A stretch of DNA of 46,376 nt from Roseofilum capinflatum BLCC-M114 (GTDB taxonomy: Bacteria; Cyanobacteriota; Cyanobacteriia; Cyanobacteriales; Desertifilaceae), in the NCBI RefSeq assembly GCF_030068505.1, contig NZ_JAQOSO010000029.1, positions 1 to 46,376 of the forward strand. Direction: 5' to 3'. The position numbers and the translations under genes are program-made. This document shows, piece after piece, positions 1 through 8,832 of this stretch (position 1 is its first letter; each line of letters opens with the position of its first letter). The notes beneath the pieces were generated by a model that ran no database searches, was not told the origin of the DNA, and saw only the letters and a program-made list of their open reading frames with translations.

Positions 1-105
1 CCTCATCCCCTAGCCCCTTCTCCCGCAGGAGAAGGGGGAAAGTCCCTCTCCCGTGGGAGAGGGATTTTCCGCAAGCGGACATGAAAGGGAGAGGGCAAAC
101 CCCAG
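1..105. repeat. Dispersed GC-rich palindromic repeat
   Basis: Two adjacent hairpins (CCCCTTCTCC/GGAGAAGGGG type and CCCTCTCCC/GGGAGAGGG type). The same sequence recurs at 41914-41999 in opposite orientation and at 46280-46376, with a partial copy near 40636-40664, so this is a dispersed intergenic repeat and not a gene-specific terminator. Confidence 0.8.
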
Positions 106-164
106 CGCTATATTAAAAATCATTACAGTTTTGCCCAGGCCGGTAAAATTAGGCAAAAGATCGG

Positions 165-1001
165 ATGACTGCTCTACCGTCCATCAAACAAACAGAAATC
201 ATGGTTAACTGCTGCAAAATTGGCGATCGCACCAGCGATACAGAGCATTATCGCCTCCTCAAAAGCGCGATCGCCCTCATCCTCTCCTTCCTCATCCTCT
301 GCGGTGCAACCTTTCCCGCACAAGCGGCGAACGCTAAACTCGAACAACAAGTGCTAGAGATCATCCGCAACCACCCGGAAGTCATTATCGAGTCCGTACA
401 AACCTATCAACAGCAGCAACAACAGTCCCTGCAACAAAAGCGCCTCGCTTTTCTCGACACCCTCAACCGGGAACCGGAAACCATCATCGGCAACTCTCCC
501 ACCACTGGCGCAGACAACCCCCAAGTCTTTCTGATTGAATTTTCGGACTTCCAATGTCCCTTTTGCGCCCGTGCCCATGATACTGTTGCCCAATTCATAG
601 ACAAGCATCCCCAAGTGCAATTGGTGTATAAACATTTTCCCCTCTCTCAACTCCATCCCCAAGCGGAACAAGCGGCTTATGCTGCTTGGGCTGCCCAACA
701 ACAGGGACAATTCTGGGCATATCATGATGCGCTGTTTGCCCAACAGGATCGGTTAAGTGAGAGTTTTTATGAGCAATTAGCCCAAGATCTAGAGTTAGAT
801 TTAGAGCAATTTCAGCAAGATCTGGCGATCGCCCCCTCAGCCATTGAAGCAGACCAAGAACTCGCCACTCAACTAGGGCTTTCTGGGACTCCATTTTTCG
901 TCATGTTCGCCCCAGGAGAACCGCAGGGTAAGGGAGAGAGTTTTTCGGGTGCGATCGGCTTAGAAGAAATGGAGGAGATTTTACAGAACGTCTCTGGGTG
1001 A
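165..1001 (+). CDS. DsbA-family thioredoxin-fold protein
   Basis: A 278-residue protein of the DsbA/DSBA-like thioredoxin family, probably making or isomerising disulfides outside the cytoplasm. A hydrophobic segment at about residues 31-55 ending in an Ala-rich stretch looks like a signal sequence or anchor. It is followed by a Gln-rich helical spacer (about 60-95) and then the fold, with the CPFC active site at 131-134 and a TPFF cis-proline loop near 241. The first 30 residues are atypical, and the Met at base 201 is an equally good start. It stands alone here, with dispersed repeat upstream. The family call is firm; the substrate is unknown. Confidence 0.85.
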   Translation: MTALPSIKQTEIMVNCCKIGDRTSDTEHYRLLKSAIALILSFLILCGATFPAQAANAKLEQQVLEIIRNHPEVIIESVQTYQQQQQQSLQQKRLAFLDTLNREPETIIGNSPTTGADNPQVFLIEFSDFQCPFCARAHDTVAQFIDKHPQVQLVYKHFPLSQLHPQAEQAAYAAWAAQQQGQFWAYHDALFAQQDRLSESFYEQLAQDLELDLEQFQQDLAIAPSAIEADQELATQLGLSGTPFFVMFAPGEPQGKGESFSGAIGLEEMEEILQNVSG

Positions 1002-1120
1002 GTCGCAAGAAACCGGGATTATCAAGAGGCCATCAAATGTTTGAGAGCGATCGCCTCATCTCTTTGGAAAAAACTCTCGTGTTATAATACTCCGATAAAC
1101 ATCTTGTTTTCGTTCTTGTT

Positions 1121-1537
1121 GTGCCAGCTAAAGATAAGTTCCATGCTTCAGTATCTATCGCTTTGCAAAAAGATGGATGGATAATTACTCACGATCCTTT
1201 GCATCTCAAGGTGGATGACATTGAATTTTATATTGATTTAGGAGCAGAACGATTATTGGCAGCAGAAAAAGGAGGACAAAAAATTGCTGTTGAAATCAAA
1301 TCCTTTTTAGGAACCTCAGAAGTTACTGAATTTCATTTAGCCCTAGGTCAGATTCTCAATTATAAACTGGCTTTGAGCAAAACTGAACCCGACAGACCTT
1401 TGTATCTGGCAATTTCTCAGGATACTTATGAAGAGTTCTTTTCTCGTCAATTTGTACAAGAATCTCTTCAATTCTATGCTGTTAAGCTATTAATCTTTGA
1501 TTATTACCGTCAAGAGGTGGTCTTATGGAAAGAATAA
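1121..1537 (+). CDS. xisH: XisH family protein
   Basis: A 138-residue protein matching the XisH family, named after a factor needed for excision of the fdxN element in heterocystous cyanobacteria. It starts at GTG. The central EIKSF (about residues 66-70) with acidic residues before it (IDLGAERLL) resembles a PD-(D/E)xK nuclease-like core. It overlaps the next gene, xisI, by 13 bases in another frame, so the two are probably co-translated. XisH/XisI pairs occur in many copies in cyanobacteria without any excision element, and no recombinase or nif gene is visible here, so an excision role should not be assumed. Confidence 0.88.
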   Translation: MPAKDKFHASVSIALQKDGWIITHDPLHLKVDDIEFYIDLGAERLLAAEKGGQKIAVEIKSFLGTSEVTEFHLALGQILNYKLALSKTEPDRPLYLAISQDTYEEFFSRQFVQESLQFYAVKLLIFDYYRQEVVLWKE

Positions 1538-1854
1538 ATTACTCGGATTTAATTCAAGAAATTCTTAGCAGACATCAACCCAACCATGGGAGTAATAGCA
1601 CAGAAATTCAACTTCTCTTTGATGTGCAACGCCATCACTATCAAGTGGTGCATATCGGTTGGCAAGAAAATCACCGAGTCTATGGTGTGATTATTCATGT
1701 GGATATCAAAGGGGATAAAATCTGGGTGCAAAGAGATGGGACGGAAATCGGTATTGCTAATGAGTTACTCGAAGCAGGGGTTCCCCATGCAGATATTGTT
1801 TTAGGCTTCCACGCACCCTACAAGCGTGAATTTACAGACTTCGCACAATCTTGA
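1525..1854 (+). CDS. xisI: XisI family protein
   Basis: A 109-residue XisI family protein, partner of the XisH just upstream (13-base overlap). Family features visible are the start MERINYSDLIQEIL, a central beta-rich VQRHHYQVVHIGW, the DIKGDKIWVQRDGTE segment, and an ending with VLGFH close to the C-terminus. Its last 37 bases overlap the 3' end of the convergent xdhB gene, a tight junction that suggests the pair landed here or that xdhB lost its original 3' flank. The molecular function is not established. Confidence 0.88.
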   Translation: MERINYSDLIQEILSRHQPNHGSNSTEIQLLFDVQRHHYQVVHIGWQENHRVYGVIIHVDIKGDKIWVQRDGTEIGIANELLEAGVPHADIVLGFHAPYKREFTDFAQS

Positions 1855-4133
1855 ACGGCGATCGCCCTTAAAATTGCCTCTGGAGTCGCTGGAGAAGCTA
1901 ACCGAACCTGCTGGCAACTACCAAAAGCCGCCACAGCTTCCCGTATCGCTTCCCGTACCGAAATCGCTAACATAAACGGCGGCTCTCCCACTGCTTTCGA
2001 GCCGTAAATCACCCCCGGTTGCTCCGCTTTTTCCAGTAAGCTGATGTGGAAGGCTTCAGGAATATCGGCAACCGTAGGAATTTTATAGGTACTCGGAGAA
2101 TAAGTACAGAGTCTACCTCCATTATCCCACACCAACTCCTCCATTGTCAACCATCCCATCCCTTGCACAAAACCGCCCTCAATTTGTCCGCGATCTACCC
2201 TTGGATGCAAAGAGTTTCCCACATCATGAACAATATCAACTTGCCGCAGTTTAAACATACCCGTAAAGCCATCCACCTGCACCTCGCTCACGGCTGCACC
2301 ATAGGCATAATAATGGAACGGGCGACCCCTTCCCGTTTGCGGATTCCAAGAAATATTTGGCGTGCGATAATAGCCCGTTGCCGACAAACTAATCCGCTCC
2401 AAATAAGCTTGGGCAATCACATCATCAAAGCTCACTTTTAGGTTAGGATCTGTACGAGAATAAATCCAATCTTCGGCAAACACCAAATCTTCAGCAGCAT
2501 AAAGATTGAGCAACTTCGCCGCCACCGGAGCTAATCGTTCCTTAAGCGTTTCGCAAGCATTTTTAATCGCCTGTCCATTTAAATCAGAACCACTAGAAGC
2601 CGCCGTTGCCGACGTATTCGGCACTTTATCCGTACTCGTCGGCATCACTCGAAATCGGTCAATCTTTACCCCCAAAGATTTTGCCGCCACTTGCAGCATC
2701 TTACTGTGCAATCCTTGCCCCATTTCTGTGCCCCCATGGTTCAGTTGAATACTGCCATCAAGGTAGATTAAAATCAGTGCCCCGGCTTGATTATATTCAC
2801 TTTTCGTAAACGAAATCCCGAACTTAACCGGAGTTATGGCTAGTCCCCGCTTCTCATGCTCATGATTTTGATTAAACTCCCGCACTTCTGCCATTCTTTG
2901 GGCAACATTTGCCTCTTGTTTCAATTGACTCCAAATCTGTTGCAGGCGATTGTCAAACAACTCTTGTCCATAGTGAGTCGTGTTTGTTTCTCCCGTTCCC
3001 TGGTAGAAGTTTTTCTCGCGAATCTCCAGGGGACTCACTTGCAGGAAGCGAGCCATTCGGTCTATAATTTCCTCAATCATCACCATCGCTTGCGGGCCGC
3101 CAAATCCCCGAAACGCCGTATTAGAAACCGTGTGTGTTTTCGCGATTTGTCCCCGCACTTCTAGATCGGGAATATAGTAGCAATTATCAATATGAAACAG
3201 AGCGCGTCCCATAATCGGAGGCGATAAATCTAAGCTCCATCCCCCATGGGAATATAAATCGATATCTAGGGCGGAAATTTTGCCTTCTGAATTAAATCCA
3301 ACTCGATATTTACCCAAAAAACTATGACGTTTTCCAGTCATGATCATATCCTCATGGCGCTTCAGGCGAAGGCGCACGGATTGGCCGGTTTTTTGAGCAG
3401 CAATCGCAGCAACAGCAGCAACAGGATTAGCTTGACTTTCTTTACCCCCAAATGCGCCTCCCATGCGTAAACAAGTGACCACCACTTGAGAGCGAGGAAT
3501 CCCCAAAACTCGTGCCACCATAATTTGAGTTTCCGTGGGATGTTGGGTAGAGGAATAAACGTGATAATTGCCTTCAGTGTCGGGCGTTACCCAACTGACT
3601 TGGGTTTCTAAATAAAAGTGATCTTGTCCGCCAATTTCGAGTTCTCCTTCTAGGGTATGTTCTGCTTTTTCGAGAGCTAAATTAGGATTACCGCGCCGAA
3701 TTCTTTGGGGTTCTCCTTGAAAACTGTCACGCTCAATCGCCTGTTGTATCGTTAAAATTGAGTTAAGAGGAGTATAATCGATGTTAACTTTTTTAGCTCC
3801 TTCTCGTGCAGCGCTTTCTGTTTCTGCGACTATCCAAACAATGGGTTGGCCGTGATAGTGAATTTCATCGCTGGGTAGGAGAATTTCGTCTAAGCTGATA
3901 ATGCCGGTGTTGTTGATGCCGGGAATATCTTCAGGGGTGATTACAGTGATAACTCCGGGGACTTGTTGGGCAAGGGAATAGTCAATCTGATTAATTTTGG
4001 CTCTGGCATGGGAGGAGAGAACGGGAAATAAGTGCAGTAGATCTCTGGGTGGGCGCAGATCGTCGGTATAGGTGGCGTTTCCAGTAACGTGATGGGGGGC
4101 GCTTTCGTGGGTTTTGTGTTTGTTAACTTTCAT
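1818..4133 (-). CDS. xdhB: Xanthine dehydrogenase, molybdopterin-binding subunit
   Basis: A 771-residue large subunit of the xanthine dehydrogenase family. It binds the molybdenum cofactor and oxidises hypoxanthine/xanthine or a related purine in the cytoplasm. Visible motifs are GGAFGGKES (225-233), TAFRGFGGPQ, GGTEMGQGLHSKM and the C-terminal AVGEPPF, whose Glu717 matches the conserved catalytic glutamate. Length fits bacterial XdhB. The electron-transfer subunit xdhA lies about 1 kb upstream on the same strand, but a methyltransferase gene on the other strand sits between them. No XdhC maturation gene is in the window. The 3' end overlaps xisI by 37 bases. Confidence 0.92.
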   Translation of the reverse strand: MKVNKHKTHESAPHHVTGNATYTDDLRPPRDLLHLFPVLSSHARAKINQIDYSLAQQVPGVITVITPEDIPGINNTGIISLDEILLPSDEIHYHGQPIVWIVAETESAAREGAKKVNIDYTPLNSILTIQQAIERDSFQGEPQRIRRGNPNLALEKAEHTLEGELEIGGQDHFYLETQVSWVTPDTEGNYHVYSSTQHPTETQIMVARVLGIPRSQVVVTCLRMGGAFGGKESQANPVAAVAAIAAQKTGQSVRLRLKRHEDMIMTGKRHSFLGKYRVGFNSEGKISALDIDLYSHGGWSLDLSPPIMGRALFHIDNCYYIPDLEVRGQIAKTHTVSNTAFRGFGGPQAMVMIEEIIDRMARFLQVSPLEIREKNFYQGTGETNTTHYGQELFDNRLQQIWSQLKQEANVAQRMAEVREFNQNHEHEKRGLAITPVKFGISFTKSEYNQAGALILIYLDGSIQLNHGGTEMGQGLHSKMLQVAAKSLGVKIDRFRVMPTSTDKVPNTSATAASSGSDLNGQAIKNACETLKERLAPVAAKLLNLYAAEDLVFAEDWIYSRTDPNLKVSFDDVIAQAYLERISLSATGYYRTPNISWNPQTGRGRPFHYYAYGAAVSEVQVDGFTGMFKLRQVDIVHDVGNSLHPRVDRGQIEGGFVQGMGWLTMEELVWDNGGRLCTYSPSTYKIPTVADIPEAFHISLLEKAEQPGVIYGSKAVGEPPFMLAISVREAIREAVAAFGSCQQVRLASPATPEAILRAIAVQDCAKSVNSRL

Positions 4134-4199
4134 AACCGATCGCTGTAAATTAGATATGAATGAATAAATTATGATAGTCTGACCGAGACTGATGATAAA

Positions 4200-4946
4200 A
4201 TGGTATGGCCAAAAACAATGGATAATCAGTATACAAAGATTACTGAATATTACGATCAGTGGATCACTTCTGGGTATTATAACTTTAAAAGTCTGGCGGA
4301 AGAAGTTTACTCAATTGTTGGTCAGGGTCGCAATATTATCGAGTTGGGTGTAGGGACAGGACTGTTGGTAGAAGAGTATCTTAAGGTCGATCCCACTTGT
4401 CAGTTTACGGGCGTTGACTTTACTGCATCAATGCTGGAAATTGCAAAAAAACGATTGGGCGATCGCGCTAAATTGGTTGAAGCGGATGTGGTAACCATGG
4501 ATTTAGATGCAACATTCGAGGTGGCTATATCCAATGGAGGGGTATGGGTGAGCTATGATTTGGGGGATAATCCCTGGGAAGTGGGAAGCCTGATTCCCAA
4601 GTTTGAGGCCAATCTTCCCGGACTGATTAATGTGGCTCGCCACTTGGAGGAAGGAGGATTGTTCTTGCTCAATGTGCAACAACCCCATGAAACGTTTGAC
4701 AAACTCCTATCGTCAGGAATTGTCTATGCTCAGGCAGTTGAGGAAGTAGAAGATACGGTAGATTATCGTATCATTCACAAAACCTATTACTTTAAGAAAG
4801 ATGAAGAAATTCTAGCCCAAGATCGGCATCAGATTACCTATTTAAAACAAGATGCTTATCAGCGCATGTTTGATAAGGCGGGGTTTGAGTTCCAACAGGT
4901 CAGCACTGGAAAGAGCGATCGCTTTGCAGTTTATAAAAAGCGATAG
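4200..4946 (+). CDS. Class I SAM-dependent methyltransferase
   Basis: A 248-residue methyltransferase of the Rossmann (Methyltransf_25 type) fold. Motif I is IIELGVGTGLLVEEYL (about 47-62), followed by FTGVDFTASMLEIA and a motif II-like KLVEADVVTMDLD. The substrate cannot be read from the sequence. The start at 4200 is a guess, and the ATG at 4218 would remove six residues. It lies divergently from xdhB and tail-to-tail with xdhA, splitting what is usually one xdh operon. It may have inserted there, but I see no transposase or target-site duplication to prove it. Confidence 0.8.
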   Translation: MVWPKTMDNQYTKITEYYDQWITSGYYNFKSLAEEVYSIVGQGRNIIELGVGTGLLVEEYLKVDPTCQFTGVDFTASMLEIAKKRLGDRAKLVEADVVTMDLDATFEVAISNGGVWVSYDLGDNPWEVGSLIPKFEANLPGLINVARHLEEGGLFLLNVQQPHETFDKLLSSGIVYAQAVEEVEDTVDYRIIHKTYYFKKDEEILAQDRHQITYLKQDAYQRMFDKAGFEFQQVSTGKSDRFAVYKKR

Positions 4947-5057
4947 TAAAAGTGTAGGTTGGGGTGAGAGACGAAACCCAACAACAGCCAAGCTATAGCA
5001 TTAAGGTGGGCAGGGTCTACTTGTAGAATTTGTAATATCAAATCCTTTTAAAGACTT

Positions 5058-5141
5058 GTCATTGCGACCGGAGGGAAGCAATCGCCAAGCTTCGGAGAGT
5101 GTTGAGATTGCTTCATTCCGCTCCGCTCCATTCGCAATGAC
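5058..5141. repeat. Palindromic dispersed repeat with GTCATTGCGA ends
   Basis: Perfect 10-base terminal inverted repeats (GTCATTGCGA at 5058-5067, TCGCAATGAC at 5132-5141) enclose an inner stem GAAGCAAT / ATTGCTTC. The inner core recurs near 43877-43920. The element lies between two convergent genes, where it could also act as a bidirectional terminator. Confidence 0.75.
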
Positions 5142-5144
5142 ATA

Positions 5145-6557
5145 CTATAACTGATCCAACGGACTTGATATCATCTGATGGAAAAACTTCTCGAATAAAT
5201 TGGCAACGAGGAGTTGACGATATTCGGCGCTGGCGCGGAGGTCGGTTAGGGGGGTAAAGGTTTGGTGTAAGATGGGTTTCATTTCTAGAATCGTGTCTAA
5301 ATTCCAGGGTTTGCCGATGAGCATTTCCTCGACTGCGGTGGCACGGATGGGGATGGGGGCGACTCCTCCATAGGCGAGTCTGGCTTGAATAATGTGGTGA
5401 TTTTGGTCTAAGTCGATGGTAAAAGCGGCGGCAACAATGCTGATATCATCGGTTCCCCGTTTGCCGATTTTATAGGACTGACTGAGACGGCGAACAGATT
5501 TGGGGGGTAGGGTTCTGGGAATGGAGATGGAGCGGATGATTTCTGCCGGTTGAAGGGCGGTTTGGCGATAATTTTGGAAAAAGTGGCAGAGGGGAAGGAT
5601 TCTTTCTCCTTGGGCACTGGCAAGGGTGAGGGTGGCATCGAGGGAGAGGAGGACGGGGGAGAGGTCTCCGATGGGTGAGGCGGTTTGGAGGTTACCGCCG
5701 ATGGTAGCACGGTTGCGGATTTGGCGGGCGGCGAACCAGGAGAGCATGGTGTCGAGACTGGGAAAGATGCCTTGAAGTTGGGTTTGAACATGGCTCAGGG
5801 GAAGAGCTGCGCCGATTTCGACGCTTTCAGGGGTGATGTGCAGGGTTTGCAGTTGGGGGATGGCTTCGAGGGAGATGAGCAGGGGAAAGTGTTGGCTGTG
5901 GTGACTGAGGTGGAGTCCGATGTCGGTTGCTCCAGCGATGAGGGTGGCGTTGGGATGTTGTTGGAGGAGGTGCAGGAGTTGCGGTAGGCTGGTGGGACGA
6001 TGGAAGCGATCGCCCTCTTCCCCATATTCGCACCCTATCATTATCCTAGAGGCACTCTCTAGTTTTTCGGTAAATTGATCCTCAATATCACTGGCTCCCG
6101 TCACTTGTTGAGCAGCGCGACGGATGGGCAGATAGCCGGTACAGCGACAAAGATTACCCTCAATACAGACATCATCGACCGTTCCCTGATAATAGGCACA
6201 AAACATACTCATGATAAAGCCTGGGGTGCAATAGCCGCATTGGGAGCCGCCCGTTTCCACCATCGCTTGTTGCACGGGATGCAGAGTATCCCCAGCAATA
6301 CCTTCTACGGTAATAATTTCGCGCCCAATGACTGCACCGAGGGGCACAATGCAACTATTAATGGCTTCATATTGGGGTTTTCCCTCTTGATTTTGGGCAA
6401 GGATGGCAACAGTACAAGCGCCACAGTCCCCATCGCCACACCCTTCTTTAGTGCCCACAAATCCATTTTGGCGCAGATATTCCAATAGGGTGGAATTGGG
6501 AGAGGTGTCTTTGAGAAAGAGGGTTTTGTTGTTAACAATGAGGTAGGGTTGAGGCAT
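5145..6557 (-). CDS. xdhA: Xanthine dehydrogenase small subunit (2Fe-2S and FAD)
   Basis: A 470-residue fusion of two [2Fe-2S] domains and a FAD domain, the electron-transfer subunit that pairs with XdhB. Plant-type cluster cysteines are C40, C45, C48 and C69. The second cluster has C107/C110 (QCGYC) and C137/C139 (LCRCTGYLP). The FAD domain shows LIAGATDIGLHLS and RNRATIGGNLQTASPIGDL. All cluster ligands are present. The start lies 9 bases from a palindromic repeat and inside the degenerate tail of the truncated DUF4276 gene, so the native promoter may have been replaced by rearrangement. Confidence 0.92.
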   Translation of the reverse strand: MPQPYLIVNNKTLFLKDTSPNSTLLEYLRQNGFVGTKEGCGDGDCGACTVAILAQNQEGKPQYEAINSCIVPLGAVIGREIITVEGIAGDTLHPVQQAMVETGGSQCGYCTPGFIMSMFCAYYQGTVDDVCIEGNLCRCTGYLPIRRAAQQVTGASDIEDQFTEKLESASRIMIGCEYGEEGDRFHRPTSLPQLLHLLQQHPNATLIAGATDIGLHLSHHSQHFPLLISLEAIPQLQTLHITPESVEIGAALPLSHVQTQLQGIFPSLDTMLSWFAARQIRNRATIGGNLQTASPIGDLSPVLLSLDATLTLASAQGERILPLCHFFQNYRQTALQPAEIIRSISIPRTLPPKSVRRLSQSYKIGKRGTDDISIVAAAFTIDLDQNHHIIQARLAYGGVAPIPIRATAVEEMLIGKPWNLDTILEMKPILHQTFTPLTDLRASAEYRQLLVANLFEKFFHQMISSPLDQL

Positions 6558-6747
6558 GAGTAATTGAGCGCTTTGCGCTAGGGAATAATGCTTTAATTTT
6601 AATCGGAATAGATTTAGCTAAATCTTGCTTACCTTGGTGAGGAATACATTTATAGGTTTTGCTCGGCTCAAATATTTGCGGTAAAATTAATTCTAAAACA
6701 TCTTTCATCGAAGGTTCTTCGAGTAAAAAAATTAGGTCATAACTCAT
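6532..6747 (-). pseudogene. Truncated DUF4276-like partner of the AAA ATPase
   Basis: The first 50 or so residues (MSYDLIFLLEEPSMKDVLEL, then CIPHQGKQDLAKSIPIKIKAL) match the N-terminus of DUF4276 proteins, which normally run to roughly 200 residues and follow an AAA ATPase gene. Here the frame runs into a palindromic repeat (6566-6587), which encodes the nonsense tail FPSAKRS, and stops just inside xdhA. The start codon overlaps the ATPase stop (TAATG), so coupling is intact although the product is not. Most likely a deletion remnant. Confidence 0.75.
6566..6587. repeat. AGCGCTT(T/C)GCGCTAGG palindromic repeat, copy 1
   Basis: The palindrome AGCGCTTTGCGCT followed by AGGGAATA. Related copies in the same orientation are at 7952-7987 and 41706-41729. 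This copy marks the truncation point of the DUF4276 gene. Confidence 0.75.
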
Positions 6748-7931
6748 TAGGGGGCAGCTCCTTCAAACCAGCCTTGATTCCATAAGTAACCTGGTAAGTC
6801 TCCGGCTGCGACTAAATTTCTGAGCATTTCATGATCCTGTGCTTTATGTATTTTCGTCATGCCTTCTACTTTACTAAGCCAAAAGATACTGTCTAAGGGA
6901 ACGGCATTTAAGAAGTCTGGGGAATGGGTGGAAATAAAGACTTGTCCCCCTCGATGAGCATAGCTGGCAAATTCTTCAGCTAGTTGTTTTAATAAGGTAG
7001 GATAAAGCTGATTTTCAGGTTCTTCAACACAGAGTAAGGGGTGAGGTTTGGGATCGAAGAGGAGAATCAGATAGGCAAACATTTTCATTGTACCGTCGGA
7101 AACATAGCGATCAATGAAGGGATCTTTGAAGGCTTGATCTTGAAATTTGAGAATTAAGCGCCCATCTTCAGTTTCCTTGGCTTCTACTTGAGAAATACCG
7201 GGTACTCTCTCTTTCATTTTAGTCAGTATGGTCTCAAAAATATCGGGATAATTTTGATGGATATATTGGGCAACACTGGCCATGTTATCGCCTGTGGGAG
7301 AAAGGTGTTCTGCATACAGGGCATCTTTGCTGCCTCTAGCTTCACTAATATGAAAGTCAGAAACATGCCAATTTTCAATCAAGGAACGGAAGGCACTGGC
7401 GGCTTTAAAGCGTTGAAATTGTCCGAGTCCTTTGATGGCTAAAATATCATTGGATTCTAGTTGTTGTTGTTCCCTTTGCAGTTGTTCGTCAGGTTGACTA
7501 AAGTCTTCTTCGTTGGTGATGGCATAGCCTTGGCCTTGTTGAAAGTCTAGAAAATGAAAGGGTTTTCCATGTTCTCCCCGTTTATACCGTAAAATTTCTC
7601 GTTTGATGACGGGACGTTTTTGCTCTTCTCCAAAGACGAGAATATAGGTAACCAGTCGCTCGGTCTCTACAATTTTAATCCGAAATTGAAGTTCTAGGGT
7701 GATGTCTTGTTGTTCGTGACCCCTGGTGACGACTTCTCGGTAACCGCCTCGGATTTGAAGAGCTTGCCGGATATTGTTTTTGAGGGCATCTCGGAGAAAT
7801 CCAAAGATGTCGAAGAGGGTTGATTTACCTGTGCCGTTTGCGCCAATAATGACGCAAAAGGGCGGTATGTTGTTAAATTCTATATTTTGAAAGACGCGAT
7901 AGTTTTTGATTTTGAGGGAAACGATTTTCAT
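6747..7931 (-). CDS. AAA family ATPase (SMC/ABC-like, AAA_21 type)
   Basis: A 394-residue ATPase with the split ABC/SMC-type layout. Walker A is GANGTGKST (30-38), signature-like VSDGTMKM (277-284), Walker B LLCVEEPENQ (299-308) and H-loop STHSPD (334-339). The middle is a helical insertion rather than a long coiled coil. I placed the start at MKIVSLKIKNYRVF because the upstream extension is encoded by a dispersed repeat. Such ATPases with DUF4276 or TOPRIM/RloB-like partners are often anti-phage or abortive-infection modules. Here the partner gene is truncated, so the system is probably dead or the ATPase is orphaned. Confidence 0.85.
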   Translation of the reverse strand: MKIVSLKIKNYRVFQNIEFNNIPPFCVIIGANGTGKSTLFDIFGFLRDALKNNIRQALQIRGGYREVVTRGHEQQDITLELQFRIKIVETERLVTYILVFGEEQKRPVIKREILRYKRGEHGKPFHFLDFQQGQGYAITNEEDFSQPDEQLQREQQQLESNDILAIKGLGQFQRFKAASAFRSLIENWHVSDFHISEARGSKDALYAEHLSPTGDNMASVAQYIHQNYPDIFETILTKMKERVPGISQVEAKETEDGRLILKFQDQAFKDPFIDRYVSDGTMKMFAYLILLFDPKPHPLLCVEEPENQLYPTLLKQLAEEFASYAHRGGQVFISTHSPDFLNAVPLDSIFWLSKVEGMTKIHKAQDHEMLRNLVAAGDLPGYLWNQGWFEGAAP

Positions 7932-7951
7932 GGGAATGGGGTTCAATGATA

Positions 7952-7987
7952 CAGCGCTTCGCGCTAGGCAAAAGGCAAGAGGCAAAA
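7952..7987. repeat. AGCGCTT(T/C)GCGCTAGG palindromic repeat, copy 2
   Basis: The palindrome AGCGCTTCGCGCT, then a short AAAGGCAAGAGGC tandem tract. Together with copy 1 it brackets the ATPase/DUF4276 module in direct orientation. Confidence 0.7.
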
Positions 7988-8049
7988 GTCTTGTTGCAAA
8001 AGGTTTTGAGCGTTCAACCCTGTATTCCATAACAGAGCAAACTGCTGTA

Positions 8050-8697
8050 TCAGCGATGATATTCGATCGCCAGCAGAGTGTTGGGTTGCTGCTCTAGGGT
8101 TTCTCGTTGGACTTCCTGGAAGCCGATCGCCTGAAAGTGGGCTAATTCTGACCAAGAGAGGGGCCAAGGGGGGCCATCGGGTTCAGTTTCGGTGGCTCGA
8201 AGTCGGGTGATGAGCAGCAGTGTACCGTCTGGAGTGACGAAGCTGGCGATCGCCTCCATGGTTTGCGATCTGATCGCCACCGGTAAGGCTTGAATCGTAT
8301 AGCATTCAAAGACCACATCAAAAGCCTGATGCCAATTTTCCGGGGGTGCGAATACATCGGCTACCTGATAGGTGACCTGAGATTGGGGAAATCGCTGCTT
8401 GCACCAGGCGATCGCCGTTTCGGAAACATCAAAAGCAGTGACAGTAAATCCCTGAGCCGCTAACGCTTCGGCATCATCCCCTAAGCCACAACCGACGACT
8501 AGAGCGGTTTTACCCGTTCCGACTCTGGAATCTTTTTGTAGCCAACTTGACAGCAGAGGATGGGGCTTTAATTTCGCCCAGGGGATCTGGTCTTCTTGCT
8601 GGTTCGCTTGTTGATACAGGGGTTCAAACCAACCATAGGGGGTCTTGTTCTCGATGGCGCGATCGGCCATGTTTTGAATTCGCTGACGATTGTCCAT
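8050..8697 (-). CDS. TPMT-like class I methyltransferase
   Basis: A 215-residue SAM-dependent methyltransferase resembling the thiopurine S-methyltransferase branch. It has the N-terminal TPYGWFEPLY tract, motif I ALVVGCGLGDDAEALA (about 66-81), VTAFDVSETAI and a DVVFECYTIQAL segment. In bacteria this branch methylates thiols, selenium or tellurium compounds, but which applies here cannot be told. It is single-gene and divergent from the ABC permease at 8833, across a 135-base gap that should hold both promoters. Confidence 0.8.
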   Translation of the reverse strand: MDNRQRIQNMADRAIENKTPYGWFEPLYQQANQQEDQIPWAKLKPHPLLSSWLQKDSRVGTGKTALVVGCGLGDDAEALAAQGFTVTAFDVSETAIAWCKQRFPQSQVTYQVADVFAPPENWHQAFDVVFECYTIQALPVAIRSQTMEAIASFVTPDGTLLLITRLRATETEPDGPPWPLSWSELAHFQAIGFQEVQRETLEQQPNTLLAIEYHR

Positions 8698-8832
8698 AGG
8701 TTTAAGGGAATTTAAATCATAGGGGTTTCCAGTGAGGTTGTTTTTCCGGCGTTGATATTACCAGACCAATTACCAACATAGAGTGATATATTAAGATTTA
8801 TTAACTCTGTTGCGATCGCTCCCTAACTAGCC

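Noticed and set aside
7932-8030. N-terminal extension of the AAA ATPase
   Set aside because: Encoded by a dispersed palindromic repeat; the conserved protein begins at MKIVSLKIKNY.
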